NCBI GenBank assembly: GCA_963735445.1
Contig: CAVTLC010000051.1
Coordinates: 1 to 64,000, forward strand
Direction of reading: 5' to 3'
Length of the DNA stretch: 64,000 bases
DNA from: AP-15 sp963735445
GTDB taxonomy: Bacteria > Pseudomonadota > Alphaproteobacteria > ATCC43930 > CGMCC-115725
Below, in pieces: positions 25,841 to 34,997 of this stretch (within the stretch, counting starts at the first letter, position 1; each line of letters begins with the position of its first letter). Position numbers and translations under genes: made by a program. The notes under the pieces were generated by a model. The model was not told the DNA's origin, made no database searches, and saw nothing but the letters and a program-made list of their open reading frames with translations.

Positions 25841-26311
25841 ATGGACAATCATTATCTCGAAGTCATTGCGCTAATCGAGCGGCTTCACCGTCATTTTCTA
25901 GAAGTTGTGAAGCTCGAACTGGAGGGCCTCGGCATTCACGACATAAACAATGTTCAGGGAATGATGCTATTCAATATTGGGGAAGCGGAGATGACGGTCG
26001 GTGAACTCACGCTCCGCGGCTGTTATCTGGGCTCCAACGTCTCCTATAACGTCAAGAAAATGGTTGAGAACGGCTATTTGGTACAGCAACGCTCGCTGCA
26101 CGATCGTCGCTCGGTCCATGTGAAATTAACCCATAAGGGTAATAAGTTGCGCGACGCACTGACTGCGATGTATGGCCGGCATTCCGAAATGTTGGCGGGA
26201 TCGATGGTTGGGGCCGAAGATTTGCAGACCGCGGTCGTCACATTGCGCCGGCTCGAGCGTTTCTGGATCCGGGCCGGTGACTTGATGCAGCGGCCACAAT
26301 TCGCCGCGTAA
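25841..26311 (+). CDS. LdtR-like MarR-family transcription regulator
   Basis: A winged-helix regulator of about 156 residues. The sequence HYLEVIALIERLHRHFLEVV and LGIHDINNVQGMMLFNIGEAE, then LTLRGCYLGSNVSYNVKKMV (recognition helix) and LHDRRSVHVKLTHKG (wing), is highly like LdtR of Rhizobiales. LdtR is known to control an L,D-transpeptidase gene and stress tolerance. I chose ATG 25841 (MDNHYLEV), 9 bases after a GAGG, over ATG 25823. Being 61 bases past mmsB on the same strand it could regulate the valine unit, but its conserved relatives suggest a cell-wall role. Confidence 0.85.
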   Translation: MDNHYLEVIALIERLHRHFLEVVKLELEGLGIHDINNVQGMMLFNIGEAEMTVGELTLRGCYLGSNVSYNVKKMVENGYLVQQRSLHDRRSVHVKLTHKGNKLRDALTAMYGRHSEMLAGSMVGAEDLQTAVVTLRRLERFWIRAGDLMQRPQFAA

Positions 26312-26374
26312 TTTTTTGCGTGACCATGACGGCTGCGGCTGCGACTTTACCAATCACAGTTCCGGAGATGCAGT

Positions 26375-26803
26375 ATGACAGCCGAGCTTATTCCTTTGGC
26401 CCCAGGTCTTAGTGTTGCTGGGCAGCTTGACCGGGCCGATATCGACGCGCTGGCGCGGAACGGCGTCCGCACCATCATCAACAATCGCCCCGACGATGAA
26501 GATGCGGGGCAATTACCGGCGGCCGAGGCACAAAAGCTCGCCGAAGCTCAGGGTATCGCCTATCACCACATTCCGATTACGGCCGCGAGCCTGTCGCGTG
26601 CTGATGTGGACGCCTTTGCCGCCGCGCTCGATGCCGCTCCGCAGCCGGTCGTCGCCCATTGCCGTAGCGGGACCCGCTCGACCTTATTGTGGGCACTCAC
26701 ACGACTGCGCGCCGGCGCCGAGCCGCAGGCGTTAATCGCCGAGGCGGCGCGCCACGGGATCGACATCGCGTCGTTGCCCGCGATCGCGGCAAGGCTGCGC
26801 TGA
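26375..26803 (+). CDS. TIGR01244-family phosphatase / sulfurtransferase-like protein
   Basis: A 142-residue protein of the beta-lactamase-hydrolase-like / TIGR01244 family with a protein-tyrosine-phosphatase fold. The phosphate-binding loop is VAHCRSGTRSTLLWAL, i.e. HCxxGxR with Cys as nucleophile and Arg binding phosphate. Upstream lie RTIINNRPDDEDAGQLPAAE and YHHIPITAASLSRADVDAFA, both family-typical. In rhizobia a fused form carries a metallo-beta-lactamase domain and acts in sulfide oxidation; here only the phosphatase-like part is present. The substrate is unknown. It may be cotranscribed with the regulator 63 bases upstream. Confidence 0.82.
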   Translation: MTAELIPLAPGLSVAGQLDRADIDALARNGVRTIINNRPDDEDAGQLPAAEAQKLAEAQGIAYHHIPITAASLSRADVDAFAAALDAAPQPVVAHCRSGTRSTLLWALTRLRAGAEPQALIAEAARHGIDIASLPAIAARLR

Positions 26804-26837
26804 CATTCAGCGTTCGCACGAGCGGCTAGCGTGACCA

Positions 26838-28172
26838 TCACCGGTGTCTGCGCAAAGACCTCGCGAGTTCTGGAAGAGCCTCGGCAATGAGCGGCTGCCG
26901 CCACATATAACAGAGCGCGATCGCAGCGAGGCTGGCGATCAGCCACCACCAGACCAATTCGCGAGCAAGCCAGTAAAGCACCTCGATGCGCGGCCCCACC
27001 GATCCGAACCGAAGGCTTGCGGCTACAAGGTGCACGCTGCGATGCAGCGGTTCTTCCCACGTTACGAAAATTATCGCCGCCAGCACAAGCGATAGCAGTC
27101 GGTGCGCTTCACCGGTCGCGGCGCCACGGCGCAGCTGCAGCAGACCCGGCATTATCAGCACAAAATAAACGCCGCGATAATAGACGTTCTGGGCCGCGAA
27201 AAAGCAGGCGGTCAGCAGAAGCGCGCCGGCGATCAGGCAATCGGCCGCGAACGTCGTCCAGTCGATCCGAGCCTGATCGATGACATGGACCAAACGCAGG
27301 ATCCTCGCGCCCGTCACCATCGCGAGGATAGCCAGCAGAGACGCGGCAATGCCGCGAGCGAATGGGAAGGCGAGGATTTCTCCGAGGCCAAAAGCCAGGT
27401 TCGCGGCGGCGAACGAGTCGGCAAAATAAGATGGTTTCGGGATGATCGCCAGCGCCGCGGCGATTTCAGCGTGATTGCAGATCACCAATACCGCAAGGAT
27501 TGTTAAGGCAATCGCGGCAAAGCCGATCGCATCGCGCCGCTGCTCGCGCGCGATCATCGCGAGTAGGACGAGCGGGTAGTATTTGAGTAGCGCCGCGAAC
27601 AGAAACAGCGCGTAGCCCGACCAACGTGCCGTGCGACGCGTGCGGATCAGCGCAACGCTCACGACTGTCAACAAGAATACTACTAAGTCGTTGTTGGCGC
27701 GTTCGAGCGCGTAGACGGTCATCGGTGAGATGGCGACAAGCGCCATCAGCAGCACTTCACGCCGCGACACTGGCCGGCACAGGGCCGCCAACGACATGAT
27801 GAAAACTAGACCGAGCGTAATTCCGCAGATGGTTGTCCAAGAGGTATTAAAGAATCCCGGAACCACCCGTAGCCACAGTGGCGAGTAGACATGCGGCCGT
27901 CCGAGCGCATCGCAGGGGTTTATGGAATAAACGTCAATGCCGAGATGGTGGCACTGGACCGCCGCGAGCACCGCATGGATGTCGAGAAACGGAAAGCGAA
28001 ACGGCTCAAACCCGAACAGCCGCAAAATCGTGAAATAAGCCGAGTGCGGCCCCCGATGCCACAGCGCCGCCAGCGCCGCGTAAAGTAGAAGCACTGTCGC
28101 GGGTATCACCAACCGATACGTCATGCACCGGCTCGCGGCTGGAGCGGCAGATGCGGGATAGGTCGTTTCCAT
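26838..28172 (-). CDS. GT87 / DUF2029-like polytopic membrane glycosyltransferase
   Basis: A 444-residue protein with around ten predicted transmembrane helices. GT87-like (DUF2029) features: an early luminal loop with Asp (FRFPFLDIHAVLAAVQ), YSPLWLRVVPGFFNTSW, VYALERANNDLVVFLLTVVS, LFLFAALLKYYPLVLLAM and AAQNVYYRGVYFVLIMPGLL. Such enzymes take sugars from polyprenyl-phosphate carriers on the periplasmic side. I chose ATG 28172; another possibility is ATG 28124 (MTYRLVIPATVLLLY), just before the first helix. The open frame extends upstream into the DUF6311 gene but that part is not coding-like. Function in the neighbouring glycan module is inferred. Confidence 0.78.
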   Translation of the reverse strand: METTYPASAAPAASRCMTYRLVIPATVLLLYAALAALWHRGPHSAYFTILRLFGFEPFRFPFLDIHAVLAAVQCHHLGIDVYSINPCDALGRPHVYSPLWLRVVPGFFNTSWTTICGITLGLVFIMSLAALCRPVSRREVLLMALVAISPMTVYALERANNDLVVFLLTVVSVALIRTRRTARWSGYALFLFAALLKYYPLVLLAMIAREQRRDAIGFAAIALTILAVLVICNHAEIAAALAIIPKPSYFADSFAAANLAFGLGEILAFPFARGIAASLLAILAMVTGARILRLVHVIDQARIDWTTFAADCLIAGALLLTACFFAAQNVYYRGVYFVLIMPGLLQLRRGAATGEAHRLLSLVLAAIIFVTWEEPLHRSVHLVAASLRFGSVGPRIEVLYWLARELVWWWLIASLAAIALCYMWRQPLIAEALPELARSLRRHR

Positions 28173-28302
28173 GTCACGGGCGCGAGTTTGCACGGGCAAG
28201 ATTAAGGCTCGGTGAGGACTGGTCCGCCAATTTTTTGTTGTCACATCTGGCCCCAATGACAGCCGCCGGCAACGTCGCCTCAGAAGAGTGGGAGCGGCCG
28301 GG

Positions 28303-30096
28303 TCATTGACGCGAGGTTTGGCAGTATCGTGCCCAGGAAAGGGGCGAGCAGGTGATGCCGCGCGCCATTTGTTGTTGCTCCGGCTGTTCGGATAGGAGCA
28401 CGAAAACATCACCCGCGGCGCCGCCACGCCGGGCCCACTCGATCTCCTGCGTGCAATACTCGGAGCGGCGCTGTTGCACGGTCTGCGTCGTTGCATGCGA
28501 CGACCACCCCAAGAGGTCCCGCAAGCCAAGCCCGTAACTTTGCCGCGCGAGATAGACGGTGTTGGTGGGGACATCCGCCCGCGCCGCCGCCAGCATCAGC
28601 TGCATATTGGCGGAGACCTGTCTCATATTAGCGCTGCATTGAAAGCTGGGCACGACCTCGACAAACCGGGCCCCGCTGACGAGGCGAGCAACTCGGTTGT
28701 CGTCGAGTTCCCGCAGCCCTGGTCCGGCGGCAATGCTGGCAACGATACGCTCGTGCAGCAGCCTTACATCGGCGAGTTGGAGGATCGCGGCGCCCAACAG
28801 GCAGAGAGCGATCCAAGGTCTGCGGCTGCGGAAGGCGAGCACCAGCACGACAGCGATTTGGGCATAGCCAATGAACCAGAAAAAGCGGCCACTGGAGCGA
28901 AATATCCCGAGCACCGGCTTGAGCGGCATCGGCAATGTCGCAACCAGCCAATCGCCAACAAACACGCGATGGGAAATCGCGAACGCCAGCAGCGCAGCGC
29001 AGGCAATCAACAGTGCAAGGTGGCGCCGCGCGTTCCGCCTGAGCCAATGTGCCTCCGCCGGCAACACAAAAACCGACGCCAATAGCAGCCCCAGCCCGAG
29101 GTAGTTGAAACCTTCGTATTGACCGCCGGTCGCGTCGATGATGCCTCGCATCCCGGGAACAACACCGCTTGCCTGCGGGACGAAAGGCGAGAGCAGGTTC
29201 ATCGAGTAATATCCGTACTCAGCGAATGGCAGACCGCCACCCGTACCAAATTGCCCGCCGAGTGCGATGAGGATGGCTATCGCAGTCACCGTGAGGATCC
29301 GGGTGAAGAGCGCTTCGCGCACTGTTGCCTGTCCATTACGTTGTCGCTGCTGTACCGCGCTCAGCCACACGATGCCCACCATTACGAAGAGATAGATATT
29401 CGTGAGATAGGCAACGGCGAGATAGGCGATCCATGCTGCCGCAAGTCCATCCCAGCGGGCGATGCGCAACGAATACAGATAGAGCACCAGGGCACCGATC
29501 AGCAGGAACTGCGCCTCGAGGGCGATGTCCCCCCACCGCCACAACAACGCCGGCATAGCATCGGCAAAGATCGCACCGATGACTGCCGCGAGCGCATAAC
29601 GCGTCCTGGTCGCGATCAGCACAAGCGTCATCATCACGCCAGGAAGAACAAAGCACAGGAACAGAAAGGCACCGTAGGGGTTAACGATCGCCCCGGTCAG
29701 GCTGTGGATCAGCTTTCCGACTAATGCCACAACCGGCACGACGTCCGTAAAGATGATATTGGTACCGGTCGGGATGCCTAGCGCTGAGACATAAAACAAC
29801 GGCAATTGCCACGGGCTTTGGACGTAGTAAAGATACGCGGCAAATACCACCTGCATGTCGCTTCCCATTGGGAATTGCCAGAACGGGTGCCGTCCGTCGA
29901 CAAAACTCAAATCGAACAGGCTCGCGGCCCACAGCAGGCCGGTAACACTGGCAAGCAGGAGTAATTGCCATGCGGGCAATTGGACAAAGACGACCCGCTG
30001 AAGCAATAGAGTGAAATTCTCAAGCCGGCTACCGCCCGGCTCTCTATGGATAGATAGCTCACCCATGTGAGCGAAGCTTCGCCCGTCTCTCCGCAT
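28303..30096 (-). CDS. DUF6311-like polytopic membrane protein
   Basis: A 597-residue protein with about ten to twelve hydrophobic helices followed by a soluble C-terminal domain of about 130 residues. The segment HPFWQFPMGSDMQVVFAAYL, then YYVQSPWQLPLFYVSALGIP and TGTNIIFTDVVPVVALVG, is like DUF6311 proteins, relatives of GT-C glycosyltransferases of unproven activity. The C-terminal domain has four Cys (SFQCS, EYCTQ, GITCSP, RYCQT) and, by topology, may be periplasmic with disulfides. The start is uncertain: ATG 30096 or ATG 30066 (MGELSIHREPGGSR). It lies upstream of the GT87-like gene on the same strand and divergent from the GT2 gene. Confidence 0.75.
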   Translation of the reverse strand: MRRDGRSFAHMGELSIHREPGGSRLENFTLLLQRVVFVQLPAWQLLLLASVTGLLWAASLFDLSFVDGRHPFWQFPMGSDMQVVFAAYLYYVQSPWQLPLFYVSALGIPTGTNIIFTDVVPVVALVGKLIHSLTGAIVNPYGAFLFLCFVLPGVMMTLVLIATRTRYALAAVIGAIFADAMPALLWRWGDIALEAQFLLIGALVLYLYSLRIARWDGLAAAWIAYLAVAYLTNIYLFVMVGIVWLSAVQQRQRNGQATVREALFTRILTVTAIAILIALGGQFGTGGGLPFAEYGYYSMNLLSPFVPQASGVVPGMRGIIDATGGQYEGFNYLGLGLLLASVFVLPAEAHWLRRNARRHLALLIACAALLAFAISHRVFVGDWLVATLPMPLKPVLGIFRSSGRFFWFIGYAQIAVVLVLAFRSRRPWIALCLLGAAILQLADVRLLHERIVASIAAGPGLRELDDNRVARLVSGARFVEVVPSFQCSANMRQVSANMQLMLAAARADVPTNTVYLARQSYGLGLRDLLGWSSHATTQTVQQRRSEYCTQEIEWARRGGAAGDVFVLLSEQPEQQQMARGITCSPLSWARYCQTSRQ

Positions 30097-30336
30097 TCGT
30101 GGGGAAGGCGCGCGCCGATCATGGCAGGCGCTGATGTATGCCTTAAATCAATAATCTTTAGATATAGTAAACAATTTGGTTGCGCGGGATCTGGGTCGGC
30201 TGCAAGGGCGGGACGCCGTTCCGCGGTTAGCCAAGTCAAAAGGAGCTTAACGGGGCGCTGTGTCGTAACAGTATTCATTCACCGTTAAATCTCTCGGAAG
30301 TAAAATTAGTACAGCCCTGTCTGGTTGAGGCATCCA

Positions 30337-31341
30337 ATGTCGAAAAAGATCGCGATTGTGATGCCGGTCCTTGACGACTGGGATACATTTGCCGCTCTCG
30401 TGACCGAGATCTCCGGCCAGTTCGCCGGGTCGGGGATCATATTGCGGTTCTACGCCGTCGATGATGGTTCGCTGGAGCGGTTCGAACCCACTGGGATCCG
30501 CTGGCCGATCGGGTCCAGTGGCTTTTCTCTTGAGGTTATACGGTTGGCGGCAAATCTCGGTCATCAGCGGGCAATCGCGGTTGGACTGTGCGCGGTTGTC
30601 GAAGACGGCTGGGCGGACACGCTGCTGGTGATGGACAGCGACGGGCAGGATCGGCCCGCCGACATCGAGAGATTGCTTGCTGTCGGCGCGCGGCATCCCG
30701 AGCATGTCGTGCTCGCGGCACGGACGCGGCGGGCGGAACCCTGCACGTTCCGGTTCTGGTATCGACTTTACCGCTTGCTGTTTCGTGCAGCGACCGGGCA
30801 TGCGATCAACTTCGGCAATTTCTGCCTGATTCCGATTTCGGCAGCGCGGCGTCTCGTTTACATGCCCGATCTGTGGAACAACCTTGCATGTGCGGTGATG
30901 CGTTCGCGGCTGCCCTCTATGGCAGTTCCGACGGTCCGGGAGAAACGATCCTGCGGCCGTTCAAAAATGAACCTACCGGGGCTTATCGTTCATGGCTTAA
31001 GCGCGATGTCGGTCTATAGCGATGTCATCTTCGCCCGCCTGCTGCTCGCTACCGGCGGGACCGCAGTATCGATTGCTTTTGGCATCGTTATGGTCGTGGT
31101 GATCCAGCGAGCAACCGAAATTGCGGTTGCCGGCTGGACGACCCCCTTGCTGGGGGATCTGTTGATCATCCTGTTACAAACCTTTGTGGTCGTGATCGCG
31201 GCAAGCTTAACGCTGTTGGCGGGACGGAACAGCCGCCCCATTGTGCCGATTTCCGATTGCAGCGCCTTTATAGCCGCGCGGGAAAGCTGGGGTCGCAAGC
31301 CGAACCGAGCTGTGATCGGTCTTGCCCAGCCCGCGGCATGA
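30337..31341 (+). CDS. Family 2 glycosyltransferase (polyprenyl-phosphate sugar transferase-like)
   Basis: A 334-residue GT2 enzyme with a C-terminal membrane anchor. MSKKIAIVMPVLDDWDTFAA opens the GT-A fold; YAVDDGS binds the nucleotide and LLVMDSDGQDRPADIERLL carries the DxD-type metal site. Two hydrophobic helices (about 235-260 and 270-300) follow, as in dolichyl/polyprenyl-phosphate sugar synthases that charge a lipid carrier. I chose ATG 30337 over TTG 30325. The 240-base divergent region upstream is noticeably AT-rich near 30140-30180 and probably holds promoters. The stop overlaps the methyltransferase start (ATGA). It plausibly makes the lipid-linked sugar used by the GT87-like enzyme. 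Confidence 0.85.
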   Translation: MSKKIAIVMPVLDDWDTFAALVTEISGQFAGSGIILRFYAVDDGSLERFEPTGIRWPIGSSGFSLEVIRLAANLGHQRAIAVGLCAVVEDGWADTLLVMDSDGQDRPADIERLLAVGARHPEHVVLAARTRRAEPCTFRFWYRLYRLLFRAATGHAINFGNFCLIPISAARRLVYMPDLWNNLACAVMRSRLPSMAVPTVREKRSCGRSKMNLPGLIVHGLSAMSVYSDVIFARLLLATGGTAVSIAFGIVMVVVIQRATEIAVAGWTTPLLGDLLIILLQTFVVVIAASLTLLAGRNSRPIVPISDCSAFIAARESWGRKPNRAVIGLAQPAA

Positions 31342-32069
31342 ATGACCATTATATCGGGGCGGAGTTGGAGATCTTCGCTGCCGCATCAAACTGGAAAACC
31401 TATATTGCACAAAAAATCGGCCAGTTTATCCATGGCAGAGTGCTCGAGGTGGGGGCCGGGATCGGCGCCAACACGCGGGTGTTATACAGCGCTCGCGTTT
31501 GCGAATGGACCTGCCTCGAACCCGATCCTGATCTCGCCGGCCGGATCAAGGGGCCGCGAAAACGCGGTGACTTTCCCTGTTGCTGTCGCGTCGTGAACGG
31601 CACTATCGCGGCACTCGAAAGCACCGGACCGTTCGATACGATCATCTACATCGATGTGCTCGAACACATAGCCGACGATCGAGCAGAGCTCGCGTGTGCG
31701 GCTCGGCTGCTTTCTCCGCAGGGGTGCGTTATCGTGCTCAGCCCGGCGCATCAGTTTCTATTCAGCCCCTTCGACCAGGCGGTCGGCCATTATCGGCGCT
31801 ACAGTCGGGCGACGCTGCGCGATTTAACCCCGCCTGACTGCGTTCTTCAAATCAGCATAATGCTTGACAGCGTAGGGTTCTTTGCCTCGATGGCGAACCG
31901 GTTTCTGCTGTCGGCGCCACTACCTTCGAAACGGCAAATCGCAGTCTGGGACAGGCTTCTCGTGCCGATCTCGCGCGTTCTCGACCGTATAACCGGGTAT
32001 CGCTTTGGCAAATCAGTCGTCGCAGTCTGGCGGAAGGCGGCCGGAAGCTCGGACGGCCTGCTATTCTAA
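31338..32069 (+). CDS. Class I SAM-dependent methyltransferase
   Basis: A 243-residue methyltransferase. Start MNDHYIGAELEIFAAASNW at 31338, overlapping the GT2 stop by 4 bases. Motif I is GRVLEVGAGIGANTRVLY; the acidic ribose-binding end is CLEPDPDLAG. IIYIDVLEHIADDRAELACA, then PQGCVIVLSPAHQFLFSPFD and GHYRRYSRATLRDLTP, are typical of methyltransferases in surface-polysaccharide loci. Substrate unknown, likely a sugar or lipid-linked glycan given the tight coupling to the glycosyltransferase. Confidence 0.85.
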   Translation: MNDHYIGAELEIFAAASNWKTYIAQKIGQFIHGRVLEVGAGIGANTRVLYSARVCEWTCLEPDPDLAGRIKGPRKRGDFPCCCRVVNGTIAALESTGPFDTIIYIDVLEHIADDRAELACAARLLSPQGCVIVLSPAHQFLFSPFDQAVGHYRRYSRATLRDLTPPDCVLQISIMLDSVGFFASMANRFLLSAPLPSKRQIAVWDRLLVPISRVLDRITGYRFGKSVVAVWRKAAGSSDGLLF

Positions 32070-32184
32070 GCAAGTACAGCGTGATCGCGTCGATCCGGTC
32101 CATTCGTGTTGCCGGTTTGCGAATCGCGGCTGATAGGCGAATCGCCCTCTTGCACTGCAGCCACGCGACGCCACAATCTGTATC

Positions 32185-34875
32185 ATGCATACGACAAACG
32201 ACATCCGCACCGCGTTTCTCGATTATTTTGCCAAGAATGGCCACGAGGTCGTGGCGTCGAGCCCGCTGGTGCCGCGCAACGATCCCACCCTGCTGTTCAC
32301 CAACGCGGGGATGGTGCAGTTCAAGAACGTTTTTACCGGCCTCGAAAAGCGGCCTTATAAACGTGCTGTCACGGCGCAGAAATGCGTGCGCGCCGGCGGC
32401 AAACACAACGATCTCGAAAATGTCGGTTACACCACCCGACATCACACATTTTTCGAGATGCTCGGCAATTTCTCCTTTGGCGATTATTTTAAGGACCAGG
32501 CGATCGAGCTGGCGTGGAATCTGATCACCCGCGAATTCGGCCTCACGCGCGATCGGCTGCTGGTCACGATCTACGCCGAGGACGATGATGCGGCGCGGCT
32601 TTGGGCCAAAATCGCCGGGCTGACGGACGACCGCATTATCCGCATCGCGACCTCCGACAACTTTTGGTCGATGGGGGATGTCGGCCCGTGCGGGCCATGC
32701 TCGGAGATTTTTTGGGACCATGGTCCTGGCATCCCGGGCGGGCCCCCGGGCAGCCCCGACGCCGACGGGGATCGCTTTGTCGAAATCTGGAACCTTGTGT
32801 TCACGCAGTACGATCAGCTCGGTCCCGGCGAGCGCGTGCCGCTGCCGCGCCCGTCGATCGATACCGGCATGGGACTCGAGCGCATCGCGGCCGTCCTGCA
32901 GGGGAAACACGACAATTACGATATCGACCTGTTCCGTAGCCTAATCGAGGCCTCGGCGGAGGCCTCGGGGGTGGCCGCCGACGGCGCGCATGCGGTCTCG
33001 CACCGTGTGATCGCCGATCATTTGCGCGCCTCCGCGTTTCTGATCGCCGATGGCGTGTTGCCGAGCAAGGAGGGCCGCGGTTACGTGCTGCGGCGTATCA
33101 TGCGGCGGGCGATGCGCCACGCCCACATGCTCGGCTGCAAGGAGCCTTTGATGTGGCGGCTGGTGCCGGCCTTGGTGCAGCAGATGGGAGCGGCCTACGG
33201 TGAGCTGGTCCGCGCTCAGCCGCTGATCACCGAAACCCTGAAGCTCGAAGAGAGCAATTTCAAACAGACCCTCGACCGCGGTTTACGCCTGTTGGACGAG
33301 GAAACCGCGCGGTTGGCGCCGGGCGAGCCTTTCCCCGGCGAGACCGCGTTCCGCCTATACGACACTTATGGGTTCCCGCTCGATTTGACCGAGGACGTTT
33401 TGCGCGCTCAAGGGCGCAACGTCGAAACCGAAGGTTTCGATACAGCGATGGCGCGCCAACGCGACGAGGCGCGAAAGAGTTGGGTCGGCTCGGGTGAAGC
33501 GGCAGCCGAGGCAGTGTGGTTTACCGTGCGCGAGGAAATCGGCGCAACAGAGTTTCTGGGGTACGAAACCGAGACTGCCGAAGGCATCGTGCTCGCGATC
33601 CTGCGCGGCGGTGCCCGCGTCGCCGAAGCCGCTGCCGGCGATGAGATCGCGGTGGTTGTCAACCAGACGCCGTTTTACGCAGAGTCAGGCGGACAGGTTG
33701 GCGACACCGGAGTGATGTTTACGTCGGGTGGCGCCGAACTGGCCGTTATCGATACGGTGAAACAGGCCGGCGATCTGCATGTTCACCTGGGTCGGCTCAC
33801 GCACGGGGTGCTAAGGCAGGGCGATGCGGTCGAGTTGCGCGTCGATGGCGTCCGGCGTCGCAGGCTCAGGGCCAATCACTCGGTTACCCATCTGTTGCAT
33901 GAGGCGTTGCGGCGTCGGCTCGGCGCCCATGTCACTCAAAAGGGCTCGCTCGTCGCCCCCGACCGGCTGCGCTTCGATTTCAGTCATCCGAAAGCACTGA
34001 CTGAGGCGGATATTCGGGTGATCGAATCCGAGGTGAATGACCGCATTCGCGCCAATGCCGAAGTGGCGACGCGTCTATTGACACCCGACCGCGCGGTCGC
34101 CGAAGGGGCGCTGGCGCTATTCGGCGAGAAATATGGCGACGAAGTTCGGGTCGTCGCGATGGGCGGCGTGCTCGACGGCGAAAACCGACCTTTTTCGATC
34201 GAACTATGCGGCGGCACGCATGTGCGCCGCACCGGCGATATCGGGCTGTTCAAGATAGTCTCTGAGACCGCGATCGCTTCGGGCGTACGCCGCATCGAGG
34301 CGCTGACCGGCGCCGCCGCTGAGGCATATTTGGCCGAAGAGGAAGAGTTGCTGCACCAGGCCGCCGCCGCTTTGCGTACGAGCCCGGCGGAGCTGCCAGC
34401 GCGCATCGTCAATCTCGTCGATGAGCGCCGCCGGCTTGAACGCGAACTCGCCGAGGCGCGACGCGCGCTGGCGAGCGCCGGACCGGCAATTAAGTCGAGT
34501 GTTAAGCGGATCGGAGCTGTGGCGTTCGATGCGCGGGTTATCGACGATGTGCCGGGGCGCGAGCTGAAGTCTCTTGCCGACGAGCTGAAACAGCGGATCG
34601 GTTCCGGGATCGTCGCAATTGCGTCGCGCGCCGAAGGCAAGGCGGCGCTCGTCGTCGGGGTAACCGCGGATCTGACGAGCCGTTTCAACGCGGTGGAACT
34701 GGTTAGGTCGACTGCGGCGGTGTTGGGCGGAAAGGGCGGGGGTGGACGTCCCGACATGGCTCAGGCCGGAGGACCCGATGCTTCCAGGGCCGAGGCAGCC
34801 CTGGCGGCGCTGGAAAACGCGGTTGCGACAAAGGTGCAGGAGTTGGCAGAGCTTGCAGCTTCCGCCGCCGAGTAA
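32185..34875 (+). CDS. alaS: Alanyl-tRNA synthetase
   Basis: Charges tRNA-Ala and edits mis-charged Ser and Gly. 896 residues. Class II catalytic core with SSPLVPRNDPTLLFTNAGMV, KCVRAGGKHNDLENVGYTTR and HHTFFEMLGNFSFGDYFK; RPSIDTGMGLERIAAVLQGK is motif 3. The editing domain shows HSVTHLLHEALRR (HxxxH) and ELCGGTHVRRTGDIG (CxxxH), which bind zinc. The C-Ala domain ends with LGGKGGGGRPDMAQAGG. It is complete. In many relatives recA lies just upstream; here a glycosylation module does. Confidence 0.97.
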   Translation: MHTTNDIRTAFLDYFAKNGHEVVASSPLVPRNDPTLLFTNAGMVQFKNVFTGLEKRPYKRAVTAQKCVRAGGKHNDLENVGYTTRHHTFFEMLGNFSFGDYFKDQAIELAWNLITREFGLTRDRLLVTIYAEDDDAARLWAKIAGLTDDRIIRIATSDNFWSMGDVGPCGPCSEIFWDHGPGIPGGPPGSPDADGDRFVEIWNLVFTQYDQLGPGERVPLPRPSIDTGMGLERIAAVLQGKHDNYDIDLFRSLIEASAEASGVAADGAHAVSHRVIADHLRASAFLIADGVLPSKEGRGYVLRRIMRRAMRHAHMLGCKEPLMWRLVPALVQQMGAAYGELVRAQPLITETLKLEESNFKQTLDRGLRLLDEETARLAPGEPFPGETAFRLYDTYGFPLDLTEDVLRAQGRNVETEGFDTAMARQRDEARKSWVGSGEAAAEAVWFTVREEIGATEFLGYETETAEGIVLAILRGGARVAEAAAGDEIAVVVNQTPFYAESGGQVGDTGVMFTSGGAELAVIDTVKQAGDLHVHLGRLTHGVLRQGDAVELRVDGVRRRRLRANHSVTHLLHEALRRRLGAHVTQKGSLVAPDRLRFDFSHPKALTEADIRVIESEVNDRIRANAEVATRLLTPDRAVAEGALALFGEKYGDEVRVVAMGGVLDGENRPFSIELCGGTHVRRTGDIGLFKIVSETAIASGVRRIEALTGAAAEAYLAEEEELLHQAAAALRTSPAELPARIVNLVDERRRLERELAEARRALASAGPAIKSSVKRIGAVAFDARVIDDVPGRELKSLADELKQRIGSGIVAIASRAEGKAALVVGVTADLTSRFNAVELVRSTAAVLGGKGGGGRPDMAQAGGPDASRAEAALAALENAVATKVQELAELAASAAE

Positions 34876-34997
34876 TCACCAATTCGCAAAGCCGATCCCG
34901 ATGCGAGCTCAAGGTGACCCTGCAAGGTGCCTATTTCGCTCGTAGGTCAAGGTTAGTGACGCGCCTTTGACGGTGTCGGAATATCGCGCTGCGAGCG

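Noticed and set aside
28173..28574. Longer N-terminus for the GT87-like protein
   Set aside because: It overlaps the end of the DUF6311-like gene and is low-complexity Arg/Ser/Pro sequence typical of a shadow frame.
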